Positions 1 through 4,316 of a DNA stretch of 5,260 bases are shown here, piece by piece; position 1 is the stretch's first letter; every line of letters begins with the position of its first letter. A program made the translations under genes and the position numbers. The stretch comes from Lentisphaeria bacterium (GTDB lineage: Bacteria > Verrucomicrobiota > Lentisphaeria > Oligosphaerales > Oligosphaeraceae). Under the pieces are notes generated by a model. That model was not told the origin of the DNA. It was given only the letters and a program-made list of their open reading frames with translations, and searched no databases. Where the stretch lies: contig JAQVUB010000222.1 in assembly GCA_028699735.1 (NCBI GenBank), positions 1 to 5,260 of the forward strand, written 5' to 3'.

Positions 1-397
1 TGGGGGTGATCGAGTAGCTGATCAGACCCAGCTTCTTCAGGGGTGTGCAACCAAGAGCTTTTTTGAAGACATCCTGGAAGCCAGCCACTTTGAGCCCGGG
101 ATATTCCGGATCAGCGGATTCGCGATATTCGATCATCATTTCAATGTCGGGAAGAACACTGCGACCAGCTGCATACAGGCCGCTTTCCGGGCCGACCAGA
201 AGAAGCGCATTCCCATTGGCCGGAACCAGAACCGCGGCCGCCTCGAAGGTCGGCCAGTATTCGGACAGATAGCGCACGGAACCGCAATCGGATTCCATGC
301 CATGCACCAGTACCGCATCAAAACCGGCGGCCTTCATGCCGGCCTGTAATTTGCTGATCCGTTCAAAATATTCTGCTTTCGGAATCGTTACTGCCAT
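1..397 (-). CDS. M24-family peptidase (Xaa-Pro peptidase/creatinase type), N-terminal part, cut by the window edge
   Basis: Reading leftwards from the ATG at 397-395, the frame stays open for 132 codons to the window edge, so only the N-terminus is present. It begins MAVTIPKAEYFERI and contains GFDAVLVHG, VRYLSEYWP and ANGNALLLVGPESG. This is the usual pattern of the creatinase/prolidase N-terminal domain: a helix, then a strand ending in a short nucleotide-fold-like motif, then the R-Y-L-S/T segment. In this family the metal-binding pita-bread domain follows, which would lie left of base 1, so no catalytic residue can be checked. Full-length relatives are about 350-400 residues, so roughly a third is seen. 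Such enzymes are cytoplasmic and cleave X-Pro dipeptides or aminoacyl-prolyl bonds; some relatives hydrolyse creatine-like compounds. The start is supported by AAGGA about 8 bases upstream. It could be a catalytically dead paralogue. Confidence 0.8.
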   Translation of the reverse strand, partial: MAVTIPKAEYFERISKLQAGMKAAGFDAVLVHGMESDCGSVRYLSEYWPTFEAAAVLVPANGNALLLVGPESGLYAAGRSVLPDIEMMIEYRESADPEYPGLKVAGFQDVFKKALGCTPLKKLGLISYSITP

Positions 398-488
398 GTC
401 GTTTTTCCTTGTGGGTTGGGGAAGGGAATTTGCCGCTTCCAATGAATACCTGATAATTAACCGAATTGCTTTTGATAAGCGACTATAT

Positions 489-518
489 ATGATATACACC
501 CAAATTCAGATAAAGCAA
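489..518 (-). promoter_or_regulatory. Possible promoter of the M24 peptidase gene
   Basis: On the minus strand TTGCTT (518-513) and TATCAT (494-489) are separated by 18 bases, about 90 bases upstream of the ATG at 397. The area is AT-rich, with overlapping TATATA stretches, so other -10 choices exist. This is a pattern match only. Confidence 0.25.
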
Positions 519-550
519 GTCTGATACCGGTTGACCTCCAAGCAAAAAGC

Positions 551-735
551 TTTTTAACAACGAAAAGACACGAAATAACACGAAAATTTTGCAGGTAGCT
601 GATGTCCCAACCTGATATTTTATCGTCGTAACTTGTTTTTTGCTGTGACTTGTTTGAATATAGACAGAATTTCTGAATGGCACGATCAAACTTCCTGCCC
701 AACTTTAAAAAGTTCGTGCTTTTCGTTGTTAAATA
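551..735. repeat. Interspersed inverted-repeat element, copy A
   Basis: The outer ends are a perfect 15-base inverted repeat: TTTAACAACGAAAAG at 553-567 and its complement at 719-733. Next inwards, CACGAA (569-574) pairs with TTCGTG (713-718) after a one-base bulge. Further in, the arms match only patchily (for example GCAGG at 591-595 against CCTGC at 694-698). The left arm repeats the word CACGAA twice. The centre, about 110 bases, has no coding content. No target-site duplication is visible in the flanks. The same end sequence recurs at 3358-3485 and 4275-4292. It could be a MITE-like or REP-like element, or a large hairpin acting in RNA. It ends about 25 bases before the vapBC -35 box. 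Confidence 0.75.
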
Positions 736-759
736 ATTCTTTTGGACACGGCATTCAGC

Positions 760-787
760 TTGCGTTTTTGTCTGTTTGATATATACT
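760..787 (+). promoter_or_regulatory. Probable vapBC promoter
   Basis: TTGCGT (760-765) and TATACT (782-787) are separated by 16 bases and lie 40 bases before the vapB start. The -10 box is close to consensus and sits inside an operator-like dyad (773-805), as expected for an autoregulated toxin-antitoxin operon. Confidence 0.5.
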
Positions 788-805
788 ATTGATAGATACC
801 AAACA
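773..805. promoter_or_regulatory. Operator-like dyad over the vapBC -10 box
   Basis: The outer arms TGTTTGATA (773-781) and TACCAAACA (797-805) are inverted repeats with one mismatch. Over the whole 33 bases, 12 of 16 symmetric pairs match, centred at 789. The dyad covers the -10 hexamer and the expected start of transcription, so a bound VapB or VapBC complex would block RNA polymerase. Assigning it to VapB rests on position and on the known autoregulation of this class. Confidence 0.5.
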
Positions 806-826
806 AGGGCAGAATGAGGTGATGCA

Positions 827-1057
827 ATGGAAACAGCCAAAGTATTCAAGACAGGACGGTCGCAGGCGGTGAGGATCCCGAAGCACTTTCGTTTCAGTAC
901 CAGCTTGGTTGCGATACGGAAACAGGGTGACAGCGTTATTCTTACTCCGGTTACGTTCCAGATGACTCTGGAAAAGTTTTTGGCAATGCCGTCAATTCCG
1001 GATTTCAAGATTGACCGTGAAGCAGGCCTGAATGAGCAGAAACGGGAGCTTTTCTGA
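827..1057 (+). CDS. vapB: VapB-type antitoxin, AbrB/MazE/SpoVT swapped-hairpin family
   Basis: This is a 76-residue protein. Residues 1-45 match the AbrB-like DNA-binding fold of VagC/VapB antitoxins: METAKVFKTGRSQAVRIPK, then HFRF, then a strand region reading VAIRKQGDSVILTPV. The G-R-S-Q-A-V-R-I-P core is diagnostic. The charged C-terminus (about 46-76) is the part that in this family wraps around and inhibits the toxin. It acts in the cytoplasm as a dimer that neutralises VapC and represses the operon. The start is well supported: GAGGTGAT at 816-823 is almost fully complementary to the 16S anti-SD. The stop TGA (1055-1057) shares one base with the vapC ATG, indicating translational coupling. 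Length is typical of the family. Confidence 0.93.
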   Translation: METAKVFKTGRSQAVRIPKHFRFSTSLVAIRKQGDSVILTPVTFQMTLEKFLAMPSIPDFKIDREAGLNEQKRELF

Positions 1058-1461
1058 TGAAAAATCTCTATATGCTTGACACCGATATGGCCTCATACGT
1101 GATTCGCGGGACATCAACGGAACTGCTTGAACGTTTTTCGGTTTACATAAAGCAACTCTGTATTTCCAGCATCACCGTTGCTGAACTGCAATTCGGCGTG
1201 GAAAAGAAAAAATCACCTTTGCTGACTGAAAAGGTTCATGCTTTCTGCGAACTCGTACCCGCAAAACCCTTTGGTTTTGCTGCCGCTCAACGCTATGGCA
1301 AGTTGCGTGCGGTACTGGAGAAGCAGGGAACGCCACTGGCTTGCATGGATTTATTGATCGCGGCAAGCGCACTGGCAGAGAATGCGGTGCTGGTCACCAA
1401 CAATACAGAGCATTTCTGCAAAGTTCCGAGTCTGCCCCTTGCAAACTGGTTGAAATCTTGA
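1057..1461 (+). CDS. vapC: VapC toxin, PIN-domain ribonuclease
   Basis: The 134-residue protein is a complete single PIN domain, the usual VapC size. Expected acidic Mg2+ ligands are visible: D8 in YMLDTD, E43 in TVAELQFG and D98 in ACMDLLIAASAL. The fourth motif reads LVTNNTEHF (112-120), the form with Asn where other PIN proteins have Asp, which is common in this branch. RYGKLRAVLEKQGTP (79-93) matches the conserved helix before the third acid. VapC toxins cleave specific RNAs, often initiator tRNA or rRNA loops, and stop translation; the target cannot be read from sequence. It is preceded by vapB with a 1-base overlap and has GGGAG at 1044-1048. No frameshift is seen and all motifs are intact, so it is probably active. 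It converges on the membrane-protein gene with only 26 bases between the stops. Confidence 0.93.
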   Translation: MKNLYMLDTDMASYVIRGTSTELLERFSVYIKQLCISSITVAELQFGVEKKKSPLLTEKVHAFCELVPAKPFGFAAAQRYGKLRAVLEKQGTPLACMDLLIAASALAENAVLVTNNTEHFCKVPSLPLANWLKS

Positions 1462-1487
1462 ATTTCCTGTTATCAGCTTTTTCCTAC

Positions 1488-2165
1488 TCAAAACAAGTTT
1501 GTCAGGGGTTCGAGGATGAGGTTTTGCAGCAGCAGGAGGATTTTGCTCCACAAACTGTAGAATCCGTGTTTCCATTGACGGGTTACGGTGAGAGTAGCCA
1601 GGAAGAAGAGCAGTGCGTTCATGACCAGGATCATGCTCAGGGAAAAGACTTTGCCCTTGTGTTTTAGGTCAGCCTGCCCTTTGCCAAGCGCGATGAATGT
1701 CAGAACGAGGTGATAAGAGTAAGTGAGTCCCAGCAGACCGGCAAGCAATGGGTGGAATGTCCCCAGCGCACCGGGGTAAAACAGATCGAGCAGACCCCAT
1801 ATTCCGGTGAAAAGCAGAAAATAGAAGGGGATAAAATAGGGTGCCAGGATGATCCAGACATTGGGATTTTTGATCTCGACATATCCGCTGCTGCCCCCGC
1901 AGCGGAACTTGCCGGTTTCCTTGAAGAAGAGCTTGGCCATGATCCAGTGTGTGGTTTCATGACCGAAAACATAGAGCGGGGTCATGCGGCTGACCATCGT
2001 AAAGAGAGTGGAACCGAGCAGAAACCCTCCGGCAAAAACCCAAGTCAGGTGGTCTTTCGGGAAAAAGACGGCCGCTTCCAGTTCAGCCCAGATCAAAGCA
2101 TAGGTCAACAGCAGAAAGACCGGCACACACAGCCAGCGAAGGAAAATGCCTGCGATTTTTTTCAT
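1488..2165 (-). CDS. Multi-pass membrane protein with HETTH zinc-metalloprotease motif (M50B-like)
   Basis: With the ATG at 2165 the product has 225 residues. A short basic start (MKKIAGIFLRW) leads into a hydrophobic segment (about 8-30), a second segment (about 41-60), and then YVFGHETTHWIMAKLFF with the zinc-site motif H69-E70-x-x-H73. SSGYVEIKNPN (92-102) follows, then hydrophobic segments at about 103-130, 140-161 and 176-197. The order of HExxH, a GYV strand and N-x(6)-APYF-x-P resembles M50B-like membrane peptidases, the site-2-protease relatives. H152 or D166 could be the third zinc ligand, but this is a guess; the classical NPxDG motif of M50 enzymes is absent. An upstream in-frame TTG at 2201 gives 237 residues but inserts a Cys-rich, Trp-containing stretch before MKK. 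It lies 72 bases downstream of fabH on the same strand, so co-transcription is likely. Substrate unknown. Confidence 0.75.
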   Translation of the reverse strand: MKKIAGIFLRWLCVPVFLLLTYALIWAELEAAVFFPKDHLTWVFAGGFLLGSTLFTMVSRMTPLYVFGHETTHWIMAKLFFKETGKFRCGGSSGYVEIKNPNVWIILAPYFIPFYFLLFTGIWGLLDLFYPGALGTFHPLLAGLLGLTYSYHLVLTFIALGKGQADLKHKGKVFSLSMILVMNALLFFLATLTVTRQWKHGFYSLWSKILLLLQNLILEPLTNLF

Positions 2166-2237
2166 CGTCCAGATTTTGCAAAATAAACAGGCAGAATACA
2201 ATTCATCCGCCGGCTTGCCCCTTCCACTCAGGTAAAA

Positions 2238-3224
2238 TTATGATTCCGGTTGCCAGCGGATCAGATTGCCGCCATAGGTCAGGCCGCCACCGAAAGCGAC
2301 GGTGAGGATCAGGTCGTTGGGTTTCAGTTTTCCCTGTTCCTTAAGCTCATCAAGCAGGATGGGAATGGAGGCCGATGAGGTGTTGGCGACTCGATCGATA
2401 TTGGCATGCAGGCGTTCGATCGGTATGTTCAGGCGTTTGGCCAGGGTTTCAAGGATTCTCATATTGGCCTGATGCGGGATAATGTGGGCGATGTCCTCGA
2501 TTTGCAGTTTATTATCCTTCAGAATTTTAAGAACGACCTGTTCAAGAGCCCGCACCGCGATGCTGAAAGTGGTGCGTCCCTGCATCTGTACATACGAAGG
2601 AGCAATCGGCTCCCGCCCGCGAGCCAGACGGCTGCCGCCATCAACATAGAGCAAACGTGAATTCTCTCCGTCCGCACCCAGATAACTGTAGAGAAGGCCA
2701 TTTTCTCTGGATGGGGTCAGAATGACTGCCGCTGCGCCATCGCCGAAGAGGATGCAAGTCTCCCGGCTTTCCCAATCGGTGATTCGGGAGAGCATTTCAT
2801 TGGCCACAATCAGAACGGGTTTCTGGTTGCAGACTGCCCAGCACCGGGCCATTTCCAAACAATAGACGAAACCGGAGCAGGCTGCCAGCAGGTCGAAGGC
2901 GCCCGCATTGTTTGCCCCGAGGCGGTGTTGCAACAGACAGGCCGAAGACGGCAGATAGTTGTAATCGCCTGTGCAAGTGGACAGCAGGATCATCCCGAGC
3001 TCATCCGGCTCCATTCCAGCTTCTGCCAATGCTTTTTGAGAAGCTTCGAAGGCCATGTCGACCGGACTTTGCGAATCATCGGCAATTCGTCGTTGCCGGA
3101 TTCCGGTATGGGAGAAAATCCATTCATCGTTGGTATCGAGTTTTACGGCAAGGTCATCATTAGTTACGACCCGGTCGGGAAGGTAAGAACCAGTACCGGC
3201 TATTTTTACATGTTTGTAAGGCAA
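2238..3224 (-). CDS. fabH: Beta-ketoacyl-[acyl-carrier-protein] synthase III (KAS III)
   Basis: The enzyme condenses an acyl-CoA primer, usually acetyl-CoA, with malonyl-ACP to start type II fatty acid synthesis in the cytoplasm. Counting from the first possible start (330 residues), the Cys-His-Asn triad is present: C118 in LLAACSGF, H253 in IIPHQAN and N283 in VANTSSASIP. Other family motifs are GTGSYLPDRVVTN, DEWI-x(3)-TGI-x-QRR, FGDGAAAV and the C-terminal AFGGGLTYGG. Length is near the usual 315-335. There is no ATG. Two in-frame TTG codons are possible: 3230 lies only 2 bases from GGAG (3236-3233), whereas 3224 lies 8 bases from it, so I choose 3224 (328 residues). The gene is not among other fatty-acid genes here; it precedes a membrane metalloprotease-like gene and is divergent from a TetR regulator. 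It could instead make a specialised acyl product, since the KAS III family includes such paralogues. Confidence 0.92.
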   Translation of the reverse strand: MPYKHVKIAGTGSYLPDRVVTNDDLAVKLDTNDEWIFSHTGIRQRRIADDSQSPVDMAFEASQKALAEAGMEPDELGMILLSTCTGDYNYLPSSACLLQHRLGANNAGAFDLLAACSGFVYCLEMARCWAVCNQKPVLIVANEMLSRITDWESRETCILFGDGAAAVILTPSRENGLLYSYLGADGENSRLLYVDGGSRLARGREPIAPSYVQMQGRTTFSIAVRALEQVVLKILKDNKLQIEDIAHIIPHQANMRILETLAKRLNIPIERLHANIDRVANTSSASIPILLDELKEQGKLKPNDLILTVAFGGGLTYGGNLIRWQPES

Positions 3225-3269
3225 ATTCAAGTCTCCAGAAAGTTATTCAGGGGGCAGGTTAAAAATGTG

Positions 3270-3290
3270 TCGCAACCGTCCCGGTTGTGA
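3270..3290. promoter_or_regulatory. Operator-like dyad upstream of fabH
   Basis: TCGCAACCG (3270-3278) and CGGTTGTGA (3282-3290) are inverted repeats around TCC, matching at 8 of 9 pairs. The dyad lies about 45 bases upstream of the fabH start. It shares the GCAA / TTGY spacing of the dyad at 3605-3627, which suggests the neighbouring TetR protein as ligand. Alternatively it acts as an RNA hairpin: in the fabH direction it is followed within a few bases by ATTTTT, a weak terminator-like shape. Confidence 0.45.
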
Positions 3291-3357
3291 TTTCTGTTTG
3301 CCCTGCACCCGCACGTCAGCAGAAGGTAATCTGTCAGTGAAGCTGAGTGCAGCGGTA

Positions 3358-3485
3358 TTTTTTTACAACGAAAGACACTAACGACCCGAAAAAAATTCAT
3401 GGGGTGAACAATGAATTTCCCCAGTAAAAACCGTTTCCCATGAAATTTTTTCGGGTCGGTTCGTGCTTTTTGTTGTTAAAAAGAA
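3358..3485. repeat. Interspersed inverted-repeat element, copy B
   Basis: The outer ends are the same type as copy A: TTTTTACAACGAAAG at 3360-3374 on the left, and on the right TTTTTGTTGTTAAAAA (3468-3483). The left end has lost one A of TTTAACAAC and the right end has a C-to-T change. The inner arms are better preserved: 3382-3403 (CGACCCG, an A run, TTCATGGG) and 3437-3458 pair at 21 of 22 positions. They flank a 33-base loop. Unlike copy A, the inside is short and the arms are nearly continuous, giving a stem of about 45 base pairs. Inner sequence is not shared with copy A, so the conserved part of the family is the ends. It could be a folded RNA, a protein-binding hairpin or a MITE-like relic. 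Confidence 0.75.
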
Positions 3486-3487
3486 TT

Positions 3488-3512
3488 CCTCTGTTACCAA
3501 GTTTAACTGAGG
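3488..3512. repeat. Short imperfect inverted repeat next to copy B
   Basis: CCTCTGTTA (3488-3496) and TAACTGAGG (3504-3512) match at 8 of 9 pairs around a 7-base spacer. It begins right after the right end of copy B. It could be an operator in the divergent promoter region or a weak hairpin; its role is unknown. Confidence 0.4.
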
Positions 3513-3584
3513 CATTACAGCAGAAGCGGGTATCTCCGGAAATGTTTCTTGCAAGCAGGAAAAAGATTCGGACAACCTGTATAG

Positions 3585-3590
3585 TATAAT
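3585..3590 (+). promoter_or_regulatory. Probable -10 box of the TetR-family gene
   Basis: A perfect TATAAT lies 60 bases upstream of the ATG at 3650 and just before the dyad at 3605-3627. No good -35 hexamer stands 16-18 bases upstream (3562-3567 reads AAAGAT), so the promoter may be weak or activator-dependent. Confidence 0.4.
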
Positions 3591-3604
3591 ATTTCGAGCG
3601 GTTT

Positions 3605-3627
3605 TTTGCAAAACGAGGTTTTGCCAA
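3605..3627. promoter_or_regulatory. Operator-like dyad in the leader of the TetR-family gene
   Basis: GCAAAAC (3608-3614) and GTTTTGC (3618-3624) form a perfect 7-base inverted repeat around GAG. With flanking bases the 23-base site matches at 9 of 10 pairs. It lies between the TATAAT box and the ATG, where a bound repressor would block initiation or early elongation. TetR proteins commonly bind dyads of this size near their own start, so autoregulation is likely. Confidence 0.55.
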
Positions 3628-3649
3628 GTGCTTTATTGAGGGTTCGAGC

Positions 3650-4252
3650 ATGGGAATTGTTGTTGATCATGATGCCAGAAGGCGGGAAATTCTGCAGAAG
3701 TCACTGTCTCTTTTTGCGGATTTCGGCTATCCCGGTGTAACTTACCAACAGCTGGCTGAACGCTGTGGCCTGGCCCGAACCGCGTTATACAAATATTTTC
3801 CCGGTAAACGCGAGATTTTTGACAGTGCCATCAGCCAGATGGTGAAAGAATTGGCGGAGGAGTTTCGCAGCACCGTCAATCAGCATCCGGAGCTGCAGGC
3901 TTCCCAGAAGCTCGAGCTGGTCATGATTCAGGTGATGCATCTTCTGTTCGAGCATGGCAAACTGTTGCAGGCAATCACCGAGTATTTGATTGCTCAACGC
4001 CGGCAGGGCGACAATGTCGCCCGTAAAGTCCGGCGACATACCATGGCACTGCGCCGGACAATCGTAAAATTGCTGCGGGAGGGAATGGATAACGGCGAAT
4101 TTAAGACGATGCGCTGTGATTTTATCGGCGATGTCCTCTACGGCATTTTTGAGTCGGCTGCTCTCCGAGTGGCCGTTGTAGATACCGCCGATATGGATAC
4201 CATGATTAATTCCTGCAAAGTCGCCATCGAGGCCCTGAAAAAAGAAGGATGA
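3650..4252 (+). CDS. TetR/AcrR-family transcriptional regulator
   Basis: This is a 200-residue protein, typical for the family. The N-terminal three-helix DNA-binding domain is clear: RREILQKSLSLFADFGYPGV (11-30), then the helix-turn-helix TYQQLAERCGLARTALYKYF (31-50) and the usual PGKREIF. The rest (about 60-200) is a helical ligand-binding and dimerisation domain with no recognisable signature, so the ligand cannot be named. The start has GAGGG at 3638-3642, 7 bases before the ATG. A perfect dyad at 3605-3627 in its leader suggests autorepression. It is divergent from fabH and its operon, and TetR proteins often regulate the divergent neighbour; a similar dyad lies before fabH, so control of acyl metabolism is possible (inference). 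The convergent aldolase is a less likely target. Confidence 0.92.
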   Translation: MGIVVDHDARRREILQKSLSLFADFGYPGVTYQQLAERCGLARTALYKYFPGKREIFDSAISQMVKELAEEFRSTVNQHPELQASQKLELVMIQVMHLLFEHGKLLQAITEYLIAQRRQGDNVARKVRRHTMALRRTIVKLLREGMDNGEFKTMRCDFIGDVLYGIFESAALRVAVVDTADMDTMINSCKVAIEALKKEG

Positions 4253-4263
4253 TGACAATCGGT

Positions 4264-4279
4264 CCGTAGAACGGTTTTT
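4264..4279 (+). terminator. Weak terminator-like hairpin after the TetR-family gene
   Basis: CCGT (4264-4267), loop AGA and ACGG (4271-4274) are followed directly by five T. The stem has only four pairs, so efficiency would be low. The T run is also the start of repeat copy C. Confidence 0.3.
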
Positions 4280-4292
4280 CGTTGTTAAAAAA
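4275..4292. repeat. Solitary end of the interspersed repeat, copy C
   Basis: TTTTTCGTTGTTAAAAAA at 4275-4292 matches the right end of copy A (TTTTCGTTGTTAAA) exactly over 14 bases and that of copy B with one difference. No partner left end is found in the short gap or in the flanking genes, so this is a half element or a decayed remnant. It lies in the 64-base gap between the convergent TetR and aldolase genes. Confidence 0.55.
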
Positions 4293-4309
4293 TACTACTG
4301 CCTTCGCAG
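4287..4309 (-). terminator. Weak terminator-like hairpin after the aldolase gene
   Basis: On the minus strand CTGC-GAAG-GCAG (4309-4298) is followed after five bases by six T (4292-4287), which belong to repeat copy C. The stem is only four pairs and the T run is displaced, so this is a weak candidate. Confidence 0.25.
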
Positions 4310-4316
4310 ACCCTTA

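Larger units (their letters stand above)
398..826. other. Intergenic region between the M24 peptidase and vapB
   Basis: This 429-base gap separates two divergent genes. From left to right it holds the peptidase leader and possible promoter (398-518), a perfect 12-base palindrome AAAAAGCTTTTT (544-555), repeat copy A (551-735), and the vapBC promoter with its operator-like dyad (760-805). Open frames that cross it on the minus strand have no family pattern and run antisense through vapB, so I call no gene here. Confidence 0.7.
3225..3649. other. Intergenic region between divergent fabH and tetR-like genes
   Basis: This 425-base region holds the fabH leader with its dyad (3270-3290), repeat copy B (3358-3485), an adjoining 25-base imperfect hairpin (3488-3512), a TATAAT box (3585-3590) and the dyad in front of the regulator (3605-3627). 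I found no convincing -35/-10 pair for fabH and no credible small gene. Frames at 3378-3651 on the minus strand are translations of the repeat. Confidence 0.65.

Noticed and set aside
551..735. CRISPR array suggested by the repeated CACGAA words
   Set aside because: The repeats are short, unevenly spaced and inverted rather than direct, and there are no regular spacers or cas genes.
398..826. tRNA, riboswitch or small RNA in the long intergenic region
   Set aside because: I found no cloverleaf arms, no known riboswitch core and no promoter-terminator pair enclosing a compact fold; the repeat explains the visible structure.
457..1008. 183-codon open frame on the minus strand
   Set aside because: It runs antisense through vapB and through repeat copy A, has no recognisable family pattern, and vapB is clearly real. 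It is a chance frame.
1452..1466. Hairpin GAAAT-CTTGA-ATTTC at the end of vapC as a terminator
   Set aside because: The stem is five mostly AT pairs and no T run follows in either direction.
1710..2186. 158-codon open frame on the plus strand
   Set aside because: It lies opposite the membrane protein, is rich in charged residues typical of an antisense shadow of a hydrophobic gene, and has no family motif.
3378..3651. Two overlapping open frames on the minus strand (77 and 84 codons)
   Set aside because: They are translations of inverted-repeat copy B and the promoter region, with no codon pattern or start signal of a gene.
3785..4258. 157-codon open frame on the minus strand
   Set aside because: It is the antisense of the TetR-family gene; the TetR helix-turn-helix and Shine-Dalgarno site support the plus strand.
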